A stretch of 64,000 nt of DNA, from positions 34,026,838 through 34,090,837 of the forward strand of contig NC_060059.1 in the NCBI RefSeq assembly GCF_020283565.1, read 5' to 3'. This document shows positions 1-13,800 of this stretch, piece after piece; position 1 is the first letter of the stretch; every line of letters begins with the position of its first letter. Origin of the DNA: Trifolium pratense. Lineage: Eukaryota; Streptophyta; Magnoliopsida; Fabales; Fabaceae. The position numbers were made by a program, and so were the translations under genes. A model generated the notes under the pieces. It was not told where the DNA came from. It did no database searches and saw nothing but the letters and a program-made list of their open reading frames with translations.

Positions 1-3000
1 ATCATGTATCGGTGACTTCTGTTGTTTTTGTTGATGTTGATGCTTTTGATGGTGCTGCAATATATCTATCACCATGTTATTATTCGGAACGCCTAAACTT
101 CCCCTAGAGACTGAACCAAGTGTATCAGATGGCGGCCATGCTCCATATCCTAACGATGAATTATCTACTTTTAAGATGGACTGAGGGAAATTATTGACAA
201 TGTTGGAAGGACATTTTGCAAGAGGCTGACCAGATGCTACATCATGGTCATCAGCACCAGAGTGTTTTGGCTCCTGTTCAAATGCTTGCATTAGCGTAGT
301 CCTATCCACTGTAGGCACTATGTTAGTTACCGGGTGACCTAAGAGTTCAGCATGAAGGGCTGCAAGTGTTTCAGGGGAAACATAGCCGGAAGCAGCCACA
401 GTTTGTATGTATCTTTCAGCAGCAGCTAGTTTGGATTCTATAGTCCCGGGAACTGTGTTTAGCATCTCATTCTGTTGCTGTGCCACTCCACTTAATCGCT
501 TCAAATAAAGTCTAAATTTCTGCCAATAGATATTGCAATTCACAACGGTAATGTTAATTCCAGGTAAGATCTACAAAACATAAGTTAATTTATCTACAAT
601 CTAGTGCCTCAATTTACCTGCAAATGACTCGCAACATTTTCTCTAGTCAAACCAGGGACATTCATCAATTCAAGTATTTTCTTTGGTACAGCCTCTGAAA
701 CACAAGGATAAGAAACAACTGATAAGCAATAAATGCTTAAAATGCTTTATGATTATTACAATCAAAGAAGTCGTGTCATTGAATGCAAAATCAAAAGAAA
801 TAGAAAGAAAAAAAGTTGGAAATTCTTACTGTCAAGTCCTAGTTGATTCACAGCACTGACAAATTGTTGATGCAGTTCCACTGACCACACTACACGAGGC
901 TTCTTAGATGTAGAGGGATCATCATTCTCCAATTCAACATCTTCTTCATCTTTTAAATTGCTTCTCTTTTTTTGTTCTTTAACTATTCCTTTTGTTGCAC
1001 CAGCAGCAGAAGAAATGTTATTGCGATCATTATCTTCTCTGCTGCTAGAATTATCATGTTCTTTACTTTCATTCAAAAATTTCCTAGCAACATGCTGCCA
1101 TATATTCCTAAGTTCTTCCAAACGTACGGGCTTAATAAAATAATCACAAGCCCCATGTCTAATTCCCTTCATGACAGTACTTGTCCTATCATCAACAGAC
1201 ATCACTGCCGCATGGAGAACATAAACAATTTTCAGTATTAAACATTACAACTTACAACTCCACTAAAGTAATTCTACGAACAAGAGACCGGTGCTTACTA
1301 ATAACAGGAAGGTCCATTTCCAACCCAACATGTTCAAGGAGTTTATAGCCATCCATGTCTGGCATATGAACATCACTCAACACAACATCAAAACAGCCTT
1401 TCCTTTCCCGCAGAATTTTTAAAGCAGCAGTAGCCTCAGAGCATGTAGTGACTGCAGGATAAAAATATATTACAAATTAAGAAGAAACCATATTATTCGA
1501 ATTAACAGCAGTTGCAAATCAGCAGCCGCCAATTCATACATGAACTAGATCTACCATATCTATGTAAGTCAATCGCAAATTTAATGCCATTAAATTAGAA
1601 ATAAACATGATATAGAGATTTTTTCCTTTTTCAACCTTACCGGTGACACGCACTTTTTTCCTTTACCCACCCTCCCCCATGGCGACATACGCCAACTAGC
1701 ACCCTCTCGTGTCACCACACCTGACACCTTCAATAATCATTGATCAATACCCTCTACAGCTGTCTTCACCACCTATCACCATTTGCCACTGCTACTCTGC
1801 ACCCTCCACCATTCTCATTGCCACTTAAGACCATCCACCACTACAGATATTCAAATCGTCCTCCATTGGCAACCTGATATTCTCAAACACTAACTTTACC
1901 ACCCAGCACAGTTTGCAATTTCCATCGCCACAGCTGATCCACCTCTACCAACAACACTTGACATACGGGTGATTTTGTTGTTTAATTATAATTTTCATCA
2001 TATAATGTCATTATCTAATCTGACTCAAACTTAATATTGGATATAGCATATACTATTTGGTGGATTAAACTGTGCATATTACATATGAAATACGATAAGA
2101 ACTTATCATGTTCGTATTTGAACCTCCTATTATTCAACTCTCTTATTTGATTTATCAATGATTCAATTTCATATCATGTCCATCTAATGAACCCTAAATT
2201 TGAATAGAGACAAAAATAGAAATTTATCAAATTTTATAACGGCAAAGAAAAAATATAGTTAACCCTACAAATAAATAGATGAATAAACATTAAACTTCAT
2301 AGTGATTTATTTTTTAAGTATGTAAGTAAACATATTTAAGAATGCAAGTTTGAAGTAAGACTTGGTTAAAATTTGAAACAACTAAAATGAATAGTACAAA
2401 AGACAAAGTGGCAATCGAATGCAGCGGCAAAGGCAATAACAGAAAACAATTAGAATAAAAAGATGATTATAGGACTTTGAATATTAAACTTGATTTAAAG
2501 CAAAATTACTGGAAACTGACAAATGATGGTGTACCTAATCTCTAGGAGCATTAATATGTTTCTAGTTCAGATTTGAAGTTACCGACCTCTTCTCCATCTC
2601 CATCATGAAAACACTTATATTTATACATGTCATTATATTCATATTTGATTGTCTGTCATCATGCCACTTATATGTTAGTTACTTCTGCCTATAACGAGCA
2701 TGTCAACAACAATAGTTACTAAAAACATATTAAGATATCAATCTAACACTGCGGGCTTCAACCTCAATCGTAGTGTAGCCCATTTCACTTTGCAAATCAA
2801 ACTTTCGGTCGACACTTTCCCCTTCTTTCGCATCAGCTTCATGTCAAACTTCACATGTTGGCTTCATACATACTCCTGTCGACATAGTAGCTTTTCCTTC
2901 TTTCTATTAGCTATTAATGCTAATGTTTCCTTTTATTACTCTAACGTTTCAACTTCATAAATGCATACACAAGAATTGAAATTATGAACCTAACATGAGT

Positions 3001-4207
3001 TCCTTAGATATTTAGGCCCTGTTTGGTTCTATGGAGAGAAAGTGAGAGGAAAGAAAATTACGCAAACCAATAAATGAATTTAGACAACTTTACAATCCAA
3101 ATTCATTCATCGGTTTCTGTAAAAAAAATTCCTCCCACTTTTTTTCCATCGTACCAAACAGACCCTTAATCTAGCTCTATTTTAAAGAAAAATGATATTT
3201 TGACACAATTTGACCTCAGAAGTCGACAACAATTTAGATTGCTAACTCAACTTAAACATGTGGTTAATCTTCCACTCAACAAATTAAGCACAATTTTCAA
3301 CATTATTAGCTACAATTTTCAAGTGTATGTGGCCGTTTATTATAGCTTATTTTAAAAAAAAAATCACTTTTTTTATAAAAATAATCACTTTTAATTGTTT
3401 TGCATCTGTTTGTTACAGATTTTAAAAATAATCAGAAGCTAAAAATAATCAGAAAACAGCTAAAAATGATAAGCTACTATATTTGAACTCAAATCGTGGT
3501 TTATGAATATCATAAACACTTGAAAATATTGATTAATGATTTGAAACACTTTATTATATTCACTAACCTTTTACTGAATATAATTAACAACATATTCAAG
3601 ATAACACAAATCACTTCAAACGTGATTTTTAGTTATGTTTGGATTGACGGAATTTCAGTTGGCAACATGATTTCGCCAAACTTAAGGTCTGGTTATAAAA
3701 CGCAATAATCTAGCTTATAGTTGATAGTTTATAGCTTATAAACTCATATGACTAAAAAAGATTTGTTTGGTAAATATCTTTTTCTCACAAGTTTATAACT
3801 ATTTTTACTAACTTGTAGCGCTTTTTTATAGCTTATTTTTATAGTTAATAGCATATTTTTACTACTTTATCTCACTTTTACTCATGTTATGTTAATTGAG
3901 AAAAATGAAACATTAATTGAGCACATCTCTTTTATGGCATTTCATATTTATAAATCAGCTTACCAGTTAGTTTTAACAAACACTATAAATTCAATTACCT
4001 ATTAGTTTATCTTCTAAACTAGCTTATTAGTGCTAATTGGAGAACTAAATACAAATTCAGAAACTCGAAGTTTGTCTAAAACTAACCGCGATAATGGCAG
4101 CGAACAGACATTCGCTCAATTATCTTCAAGGTAGTGACGTCATCATCAACAACCAGAACTCTTAAACCAGCCGGAAACTCGCCGGAGTTCATACTTGACT
4201 GCTCCAT
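1..4207 (-). CDS. Type-B response regulator (cytokinin two-component transcription factor), 3' end outside window
   Basis: Exons on the minus strand: 4207-4087, 1451-1299, 1204-830, 694-618, 519-1 (open at the window edge); 415 codons are visible. The start ATG at 4207 gives [23 protein letters not shown]. The receiver domain spans residues 15-130 with acidic pocket D21/D22, phospho-acceptor D67 ([10 protein letters not shown]) and conserved K116 (FIKPVR). An acidic Ser/Asn-rich linker follows. Next is a GARP/Myb-like DNA-binding domain ([15 protein letters not shown] through NVASHLQKFRLYL), split by the introns at 829-695 and 617-520. The tail is Gln/His-rich, typical of an activation region. 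Family knowledge: a histidine phosphotransfer protein phosphorylates the Asp, which relieves repression of DNA binding in the nucleus and switches on cytokinin-response genes. Intron 1 is about 2.6 kb and interrupts the receiver domain after codon 40. I cannot name the exact orthologue; ARR11/ARR1-like subtypes are possible. Confidence 0.95.
1452..3011. other. Intron 1 of the response regulator, proximal part
   Basis: Non-coding. About 1640-1950 is unusually C-rich for this AT-rich locus, with many CACC/CCACC runs, but no open frame or tandem period is visible. The rest is AT-rich with nothing I can identify. Confidence 0.5.
3015..3165. mobile_element. Tourist-like MITE (PIF/Harbinger type)
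   Basis: A 151-bp element bounded by imperfect inverted termini, GGCCCTGTTTGGTTC on the left and GTACCAAACAGACCC on the right (12 of 15 pairing). It is flanked by the 3-bp target duplication TTA at 3012-3014 and 3166-3168. It is non-coding and lies in intron 1 of the response regulator. TTA duplications and GG(G/C)CC..GTTTGG ends are the family signature. Confidence 0.75.
3320..4045. repeat. AT-rich MITE relics
   Basis: Two relics rich in short palindromes. One runs from about 3330 to 3480, with GGCCGTTTATTATAGCTTA and GTTTGTTACAGATTTTAAAA; the latter also begins the repeat at 63830. The other runs from about 3690 to 4040, built on AGCTTATA / TATAGCTTAT, and related sequence recurs near 62545-62660. 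Termini and target duplications were not resolved. Confidence 0.4.
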
Positions 4208-6041
4208 TTTCTACTTCAAAGAAACGACGTCGTTTTATGAGAGCTGAACGTAGGGGTAATTATGTAATATTAATCTCTGAAGAATGAATGAATAATGAAG
4301 CAATAAAAGAGGGTTTGATTTTAACTTGGAAGGAGAATGAAAGATCTCAGAGTTAAGAAGAGAAAGGGAGGGTCCAAAAAAGGAAAGGATTGGTGCGAAA
4401 AGAAAAATTCGAAAATGGTGTTGATAATGAGAGAATCTAGAGAGTTAAATCAGGTCCGTTAAATAGATATCTAACGGCTAGTGTGTTTTGTTCGAGTTTT
4501 TGATTTCATGGTAGTCGTTTGATCTTTTCTTTTTTTGACATCAGTACTTTTTTTTATCTTTATCGTACGGATATGTTTTATTCATTGCACTTGCACATAC
4601 TAACTTCATCAGCATGGAACACAAATAAAGCAATAATTGATCAATAATTTATACTGAGAAAATAAAGTAATTTATGTTTTTGCCTTTTTGAGTCATTTTC
4701 TCATTTTAGTCCTTTGAAATTTTATATTTTAAATTTTGTCCTAATTTAAGATTTTCTTTAGTAATTGATTTCATCTTTTAATCCAAGTTATTGGATTTTT
4801 TTTTTATAAGCCAAGTTATTGGATAATGTGACCTGTTGACATACATGCCACGTCATATTATGATGTCGTAATGAGCACAGCGTTTCCAGTGCTATATTAT
4901 TATTTAATGAGCGGTTGTTAATCACATTATCTTTTACTAGTAAAAGGAAGGTTGAGTTGTTCATAAGCAAGCATTGTGATGATGTGGCTAATGGAGATGT
5001 TGAAAAAAGTTTTCAACTATTTAATCATTATAATGGGTGTTAAATTGGTAGTTGAAAATAATATGGATAAAATTGGGTTGAATGTTTTCAACTGTCGAAA
5101 GCATAACTGGTGGGAAAGGGAATGGGTCATTTTCCTACACTTGGCAACATACTCCCTCCGTCCTAAATTATTAGATTGAATGTGTGTTTAATTATTAGAT
5201 GGAAGAGAGAAGATGATGTGGAGTGTAAAAAGTGAAAAAGTGGGTGTTGAAAATTTCAACCATTGTACGTAGTCTTATAGGGAGGAAACATTAAACATAA
5301 GTATAGAAATGAGAAGCAAAAAGTATAAATTTTAAGGACTAAAATGCATTGATTATTTAAAATAACATGACATTTCTCTTCTTTTTTTCCAGTTTTTTGT
5401 TGTTGATCTTGTAATGATGTTTAGTTTTCTCTATCAAATAATGTCACTTAATAGATGAAGATGTGACAACTCAATGTCCTGTAACACTAAAATATGATGT
5501 GGTATACTAACATGTTATATTATTTAACTTGAATGAGAATATGACATTAGAAACTACAAGCTCTCATTCATTCGATAATTCTTTCTCAACTGTCTCGTGC
5601 GGACCCCTCCTGAGGCATTCCAAAACAATCGGCAGGTTTTATGATAGCTGGTTTATGCAAACAATTGGCTGGTTTTATGATAGTTGTTTATGCAAACAAT
5701 TAGCTGGTTTTATGATTGTTGATTTATGTAAACAATTGGTTGCATAAATCACTAGATTAAAGTGTAGATTTTAAATAGAAATCACTAGATTGTACCAAAA
5801 TAAAAAGGAATTACTAAAACAATAAAAATATTTTCCTAAAACATTTAACCCACACAACTCAACAAAAAATGAGTATAAACTCAAACACTCTAGCTTGTTA
5901 TGAGCCTCTAAGTGTGATTCTCTAGCTTTCTATAATTACCATAGCACCAATCCAAACCTTATCTTCAGAACATTTCCAAATTCCTCCCACCCTTTGGCTT
6001 ATTAAACCAAACAAGGTAATAATTTGACAAAACACAAGAGC
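4208..6041. other. Divergent intergenic region between response regulator and 6042 gene
   Basis: Holds the promoter and 5'UTR of the response regulator (near 4208-4500, leftward) and of the rightward gene at 6042. At 5151-5180 there is a fragment ACTCCCTCCGTCCTAA, typical of one terminus of Stowaway-type MITEs; I did not find its partner end. The minisatellite at 5623-5748 is listed separately. No further genes seen. Confidence 0.5.
5623..5748 (+). repeat. Minisatellite, ~36-bp unit, 3.5 copies
   Basis: Units start at 5623, 5659, 5694 and 5730 (partial), each opening AAACAAT and containing GGTTTTATGAT. Unit lengths are 36, 35 and 36 bp with several substitutions, so this is an aged tandem array. 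It lies about 300 bp upstream of the ATG at 6042. Confidence 0.85.
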
Positions 6042-7379
6042 ATGAATCCTACTACACTTCCCACGGGTATGTCCAAATGGACAATGATGTCATGGCCTAG
6101 GCTTCCTATACCACTTTCAATGGACAACATTCCATTTCACAAAGTAAACTTGTGTTGTGACTTTAGAGAATATTTGAGGAACCAAAAAGGTACAAGCCTT
6201 TGGTGTGGAGCAAGGAGGCAAGTTAGATATCAAGATGGAGATGAAGATGGAGATGATGAGTATGGGCACAATGAGGAAATTTCAAAGTTGGAATTCTATA
6301 GTCAATCAGCAAGAGGAGAAGCACTCATTGTTCATGCACTTGTGGACCAAAATGAAGTAGAGGTGCTTATCTTCAAGGTCAGTTTGTAAAAATGTGTATG
6401 CCAATAATTTTTTTTGTGACGTGTTATTTGAACATCAAAATACAGGTATTATATATGACGTTGTATGTTTTTATCCGTACATCTTTTACTTTTTATCTTG
6501 TACAACTTATAAACATTTCAAAAATACATACAAAAACTAAAATACCCCGAAGTTGACATCAAAACTTTGATGTCAAAAAAACTATTTATCTTTTATGTTA
6601 GAGTCTTTCTCTCCAATAACCAATAAAACAAACAAATTATTCAAAATTATGTTGGCCCCCCAAAATGAATCTACTTGAAAAAAAAGGCAAAAGGCACATT
6701 AATTTGTTTTGAATTTTGGGATTTTGTGTCATGCAGGGGTTTAATTATTGTAAAAGTTCTATTGCTCAATTATGTATTATACCACCAAATTGCATGAAGT
6801 TTGTTTTACATGTACCTAACTAGACTTATGTGGAGTTTGATGAACAAGAAATTATAGTTAAGCTAAGAACAACCTTTATATTTAATTTAATTTTTTTATG
6901 GAGTGAGGTTAAGATTAAGGTTGAATAATTGGTTTTAATGATACAAAAAATTTAAACAAAATGATTAGTTTAAATTACTAATTGAAAATATTCAACCAAG
7001 GCTGCTAAGTGGCTTGTCAAAATTCTTCTGATTGGACTAAACACTGCTTAGTAATTAGTTTAGATTTTTTTTTGTTAACCTTCCATTCTTGAAGGTCTTG
7101 TGATTTTACCAAATTTTGTTTTACAAACTGGTATGTATGCTAATTACTCTAAAAATATATTCCTCTACAGAAATATAGTCACAAACTATTTCATTTCAGG
7201 GGTTTTCTTCATCCTTAAGCTATGGTACTTCCCCTGACCCAACAAGAAGCATTCTTCCAGCCAAAGCAGTGATAACATCTATAGATAGAATCAAAGGGCC
7301 TTTTGACCCTGCCAATATAGAGTATCTGCAGAAGGATGTGCCATGGGAAGAATTCAGGACAAATCTTCTTTCTAATTAA
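6042..7379 (+). CDS. Conserved plant protein of unknown function (possibly DUF7734-type)
   Basis: Two exons, 6042-6377 and 7200-7379, joined in phase 0, giving 171 aa. The splice is AAG|GTCAGT ... TTTCAG|GGG. I chose the ATG at 6042; an in-frame TTG lies just upstream at 6024 and no earlier ATG continues the frame. The protein has a basic, hydroxylated N-terminus, an acidic patch (YQDGDEDGDDEYGHNEE), then a conserved-looking core (EFYSQSARGEALIVHALVDQ ... VEVLIFKG). Exon 2 encodes ILPAKAVITSIDRIKGPFDP and ends PWEEFRTNLLSN. No membrane segment or known catalytic motif is visible. From memory the core resembles a small plant family annotated only as DUF7734; I cannot confirm this. The coding evidence is the clean splice in frame and protein-like composition on both sides. 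Function unknown; plastid import is possible but not shown. Confidence 0.7.
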
Positions 7380-7887
7380 AGACCATGTAATTAGCTTCTT
7401 AAGCTTTTATAATAAACTATTTCGTGTGATTTAATTTGTATACATTATCTCAGAAAATTATGTCCTTTAAGCTTGTCTTGCGAGTTCGATCTCTGACCAG
7501 TACATATGGAAAAACACTTGTTGAAAAATACTCCTTTAATTGAACCTTCATACTTCCAGAAATTAGTCTAATTAACCTTAGATCAAAATGTCTTCTGTTG
7601 ATGATGTCACCTAACACACTGTCAAAACAAAATTGTTTACTTACCTGTAGCATTGTCTGCAAATTGACATTACTAAATAGTTGTTTCATTGTGTTCCAAA
7701 ACCATTTTTGTTTTTTTATGGAATATATTGTTTTAAAAAATAATAAAACAAGAACATAACAAAATAATCGTATATTTTTATTTTTCCAATTTAATAAAAA
7801 AAAAATAATGGACAAATAATAAACCTATAAAGAGTCTTGCTTACACGGCCGGTGAACAAAATTGAACTCAACATTTGTTGCAACATA
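7380..7887. other. Convergent gap between 6042 gene and DRP1C gene
   Basis: Contains the 3'UTRs and polyadenylation regions of two converging genes. AT-rich, with an A-rich stretch at 7797-7806. No other feature seen. Confidence 0.5.
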
Positions 7888-10800
7888 TTATTTCCATGCC
7901 ACTGAATCAATGTCATCCCTAGCTTGCTTGTACAATTCAAGCCTTTTAGCTAATTGTAATCTTTTTTCCATAAGTGCAGGATCTTCATCCAACATGGCCC
8001 CAAGTTGCTCCTTCTGCATATACACCACACAACTTTGTTTTAAACTTACCACCAAGTTGGTTAAAATCAAGATCTATAGAAAAATATTTGCATGAATCTA
8101 ATAAAGGCAAAGTGTAATACTTATGTTACTTGCGAAATCCACACACTCTCTACATCTTGTGAAAACTTGAAATTTATATGAATCCCACCAAATTATAAAC
8201 TTTCAAGTGGTGGAAGTTGGATACATTTGAAAATATCTAAACAAAAAGATATAGACTTGTACCTCTTTTCTCCCAACTTGAACATAAAAGCGATTGAGCA
8301 ATGATCTCTTCGCCTCTCTAACTTGACAATAAACCACAGCTTTTGGTATAGAATTTTTAAGTGTGTCACAAATCATGTTGATATAGGCATTAACATTTGA
8401 TCCTGAAATAAGAATCACAAAATATGTTAACCAAAATCGACTTTCTGATACTTTAAAAAGGAAAATCTCAGAGTCATGAATTTCCAATTTTTATAGATTT
8501 GTAAATATCATATAGTTAAAATCCAAGACAAGTTGGAACAATAACAACCACCTAGTAACTTGCTATAATAAATCTTAAGCAACATTCGAACATTCATGCC
8601 ACAACATTTAAATTTGAAACTAACTTGATGAATTATCAGACAACTATGTATGTTGTTAATGTGGTGAGGAGGGATTTATAAAGTTATTACTTACCAATTT
8701 TCCGGAGGTGATTATCTGAGAAATTGTCCAGATTGGGATTAGGAGCATTCCGACTTTCTTTCTGGTTCGCTTCTGGTTCAAGATGAATCTTCCGAAAAAA
8801 CTCTACTGTTAGATAGCTAGACTCCATATCAACTAGCCGGGTCACTGTCTTCCTACTTTCTTCTCGGAATCTTTCCAAAGAATCATTTGCAGCTGCAGCT
8901 ATTTCATTTTTAAGTGTTGGAAACCTCTTCAATTCCTGCATGCCATCAAGTTATAACAGTATATTACTTATTTTACCTATGACTTCCGGAATAGGGATAC
9001 ACGACTCATAATCCTATTTGGATAGGGAAACAAATCTGGTAATAACCAAGTAATATGAAAAATAATCTTAAAAGATGCTCTAAGACACGAAACTAATCCA
9101 GCGCAATAATTCAAGATATTATAAAATATTTTTCTTATATTATAGCACAACTTAAAGCATTGCTAACCTCAGTTGCTGCAACTGCTTTTCGCACAAGTTC
9201 CTTTAAAACAAGGTGGACCTGAAAGTAGACGACAATAAACAATTTCTAAGTGGAGCAAATAAGCATAGAAGAAACTGAAGGAGAAAATATATAGAAAAGA
9301 GACCAGAGTTAAAGAAACATAAAGGGAAAACCATTCTTTCGAATAACTTGTTTTTACAATTTTAATACCAAATGGGGAAACAATGAGATATTGTCATAGT
9401 TCTAGCTAAGAATGCTTTGGCCTCAAAATCCTAAAAAAATTCTTGTCCATCGAGGACTTCGTGCACTAAACACAAGGAGATAAAGTGTTCCTTCAAAACT
9501 AAAAGAAACATGCTATATGACTATATTATGCTTAAAGTGTGCTTGGACATATTAATATTTGGTACACTAACGGTACACCATTTTTAAGTGGTATACTGAT
9601 ATATGCTCATAGCTTTAACACTTGCATTAGTTAATCTAACGGTTACAACTACTGATATATCAATGCACCACCACTTAAAAATTGATGTACATTTTCATCC
9701 TTGCATCCATATTAAACACAATTTATCAAGGAATAAAAGCATTAGTGTTCCCCACATAGAATAGATATTTAAACAAAACATAGAGTCGATAGGATTACAG
9801 CATCCACAGAGGCATCAGCTGGGCCTTTGAAATAACCTAAACATCCTTCAATAAGTCTTCTGTACCCTTGCTCTGGGGCAATCAGATGGGGCTGATAACC
9901 ATCGGCTTCTGTAACGACTCGCTGTACGTTTTTTATGGAAAGATGGCGATCAAAGGGGAGCTTTTTCAAAGCAGCCGGTAATTGATTGTCAAAAACGCCA
10001 TAAATTTTGTCCCCACCTGGACGTCTGAAATATAGCAGTTAGTTACTTGATCAAATATATTAGCTTCCGATAAGAATAGCACGGTGAGGAAAATTAGTCG
10101 CATAGAATCATTTCATAATAAAATGATAGTATAGTGTAAAGGTGTGTCTGATTAAACTCAGTTTCTTTTTTCACATTCAGTTACTCTGCTTCTGAAGTGA
10201 GTTGATAAACTTTAGCCTAAATATATCATGGTAGACATGCAAGAGAAAAGAAACCTTTGGGTTAGAGCATGGACAATGCAAAGATTCTAGCGAGAATAGA
10301 AACCTTTGGGTTAGAGCATGGACAATGCAAAGATTCTAGCGAGAATAGAAACCTTTGGAATGACCGTCAAAGCTAAGATTTTGTTTATTTGAGAAATGTT
10401 ACTGGTTTAATCCAATTTCCAGCAGTTACCATTACCAACCCATGGAATGGTATCAGAAACCTTTGTCCAGACTTACTTTATTTTTTCCTTTTCTTGAAAA
10501 ATTGAATGTGAACACTTCATTGAAAATAATTATAGGGAAAAAATGAATTACTACGAGACTGCAAACTTTTCTATTTAAAAAGGCATCCAATAGAAAAGAG
10601 TTTAAGAATGAGAACATAAATGCACACAAAAAAAACAATGTACCAGCAGAATGTATGAGTAAAATTTCAGTTGAAGACTGCATATATGTATATGAACCAG
10701 ATTACCCAGAAGCATGGCTTATCATAGCTAGATATCATGTTTTATGCTACTCTATCACAAGGGAATTATCGTTAAATAACTCAACAAATGCACTTACCCT

Positions 10801-13800
10801 CCGTCGATGTGTTCTTTAAATACTTTGTCAAATGCTCGACACATCTCTAAAATAGTGTAGAGTTGGGCCTAAGAAAAAAAATAACACTACTTAGAATACA
10901 GAAATCAAGTAGTTTCAAATCTAAGAAGACTGATTTCAGAAATGATCTAAGTTCTGACCCCTGAATCCACAGCTATAGGCCTGCCAATACGGTCCAACTC
11001 TGCATTAAGCTCGTCAATGGTTTTGTTTATTAAGGCAACAATACTAGGAATCCGCTGCCTAATGACGACCTCCAGATGCTGAAGTGATAAACGCCAGTAA
11101 AGGAAAGGAAGGAAAATGACTAGTCATTTGATGAATTACAGCCTAAAATTAACTTAGAAAACAGTAACATGGCCACAATATTGAGGAAAATAACATGCAA
11201 TAACTTTGACAAGAATACCTCAGATAGAAGCTTGGCAAGATATTCTGCACCCATTTTATGTGCCAGATGTCCATATTCAGGGCTCGTCTCAAAATATTCA
11301 CGCTCCTTCTTGCGAGCAACAATCATGTCAACATTTTTATTAATATCTGCTTGTGAACGGTTCACAATTCCAACCCATGGATGCTGCAACCTGTAATGCT
11401 TTCCTTCCAGAACCTTTAAGATTCACATAATAACATGGCTCAACTTGGTGCAGAACATCAAAACAATCGATAACCATGATTTGTTTAAGAAATTATACCT
11501 CTACGGCATTAGTTCCTTTATCCATAAGATCAAGTTTTGTCAACACTCCAAATGTTCTATCACCTGAAACAAGAATAAAATAATTACTGTTGTCCAAAAT
11601 GAATAACTTTGGTTTAATTAACTACAAAGGAAATAGTATCTACATTTGAAATTCCTTCAAGCATAAAACGACAGACCTGAAGGATCAACTTCTTTTGCAA
11701 TTTTTATTGCATCTGAAGTGGCAATATCTTGGTTTGCAGGAGAGATGGCCAAGATAATGCAGTTAGGCTGCACAATCAGAAGACTCGATCACATTACTTT
11801 CTGTTTTCAAAAATAATTAAAAAGATGTGATTTTTTTATTTTTTTTTCTCTTTTAAATATGTGTAGAAAACAGTGAAAACAATGTAGGCATATTGGAAAA
11901 CAAGATGACACTTTTGTAATTATTAATTAAAACATAAATGGTTGGTTACTTCAACAGGGTGTCTTCCCTAAGTTTCTGTCTATGATTTCAACTGTTGAAG
12001 TTCATCGATTGGTTGCTTGAACTCGCTGTCTTCTTTAAGGGGAGTATATACTGTATGAATGAATTAATTTTCATCCTTTAATAACTTTTATTTAGTTAAT
12101 GTCCTGCATCATGCTTGTTCATTACAATTTTCAATGATATCTATTTAATTTTACATCAAGAGACAACAGTTACCTTCTCAACATAGGATCGGACCATGTT
12201 TTCAATATCTTGAACAATACTTTCTGATTGTCCCTCTGTGTAAGAAGCATAAATTCTGTTATTCAAACATTATGATGAATCCTTTCAAATACCATTATTT
12301 TTTTATGAAATTGTTAAAAAATGTGTAGTATTACCAACAGCAACCTTTGTCAATCCGGGAAGATCTATGAGGGTTAAGTTCACAACTGCCAACAAAACCA
12401 TGCAAAATAATCATGCAACTGAAATTAAAGTTGTACCAAATGAGGACATTATTTATGAAGAAGAAACTGTGTTACATATTCTCATCAGTTAGGAGGGTGT
12501 ATACTAAAAATATTGTGTTCTGCAACCAATCAAATTATGTTTACCAAAATGTTATGAGTTGCAGCAATAACTATAATATAGCATTTCTTTGATAAAAATA
12601 ACAATATAACAGAAAAATTGAAAACAACAATTATACCTTATCATTAATTTTTAGTTTCTTTAATTTGTCTACAAATGTTTTCTCAGATCTTCCTGACTTC
12701 TGCGGTTCATTTTTATAAGACTATCTTCCATCTTATCTGCTTCTCTAGTTATTGATCCATTGGTCTTCTCGTTGTGTGACTAAACCACCTTAGGAGATTT
12801 TTGTCATCTTCCTCTTAATATAGTCCGCTCCAACATTTTCTCATATGTATTCATTCCTATAATAGGTGCAAAACACACGGCTTTTTCAAGGGATTTGTAT
12901 TATTAGGGGGTGTTTGGTAGCAACACAGTTTTAAGTTTCTGAAGAAATAAGGAAGTTTTAGTTTGCCACACTTGTTATGGCAGAGATGTCAATTTTCACC
13001 TGAACGAAAGAATCCCCAAAAGGACTGCCTCATTTGGGGCCTACAAGCGAGCAATTTCCCAGTGGGGACAGGACAGAGATAAAATATCCCGCAAAAGCAT
13101 TTTTGGCACGAGGATCATCCTATTCGGCCAACAAGGTCCTCATCCCTAATATGGTCGCAAAAATATCCTTATAATTTTAGAACATATAAGACCTAAACCT
13201 ATGAGAAGATAATATCATGATATTATAAGATATTTTCCTTATATTCTAGAAACGAACTCGAGCTTACGTCCCCCAAAGGCTCCTAGATAAGTTAACATTT
13301 ATCCCAAGTAAACGTGCACTTTCAATCACAATTTATATTCAATACACTCATCTCCCGCACTTGACTGGCTTGATTGTCAAAATGTGTAAATAAATACCAT
13401 TTGGAGAATGTAAATAATTTTTTTTTTTCATCTATCATGTTATGAAGGGTTAATATAAATAAATACCATTTGGAGAATATATGCTGAGTTGAATTGGAAT
13501 GTTTGAAATTGCCTTTGACTTCCCAGTTATACGATCTGTTTCATCTGATATTTCCTTCCTTACAGCAGCTGCGCGGGACAAAAAATAAAATCAAAGTTCA
13601 GTATCTAACTGGATCATTACTGCATACATAAATCTTACAGAATTACTAAAAGAAATATTGTTAGAAACTTCATTTACCGAAATCAGTGTATCTCTTTCTG
13701 GGTGCATGAAGAAACTCAGCATAATCTTGTTGTCCATCATCTGTCTTGTGAAGTTGCAACACTAATGGCCTCCGTGTGACAATACCTTGCAAATAAGCAC

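Noticed and set aside
5529..5747. 72-codon ORF over the minisatellite
   Set aside because: Its repeats mirror the DNA tandem units; no splice or family support.
7470..7500. tRNA-like GCGAGTTCGATCTCTGACC
   Set aside because: No cloverleaf partner arms were found around it, so no tRNA gene is called.
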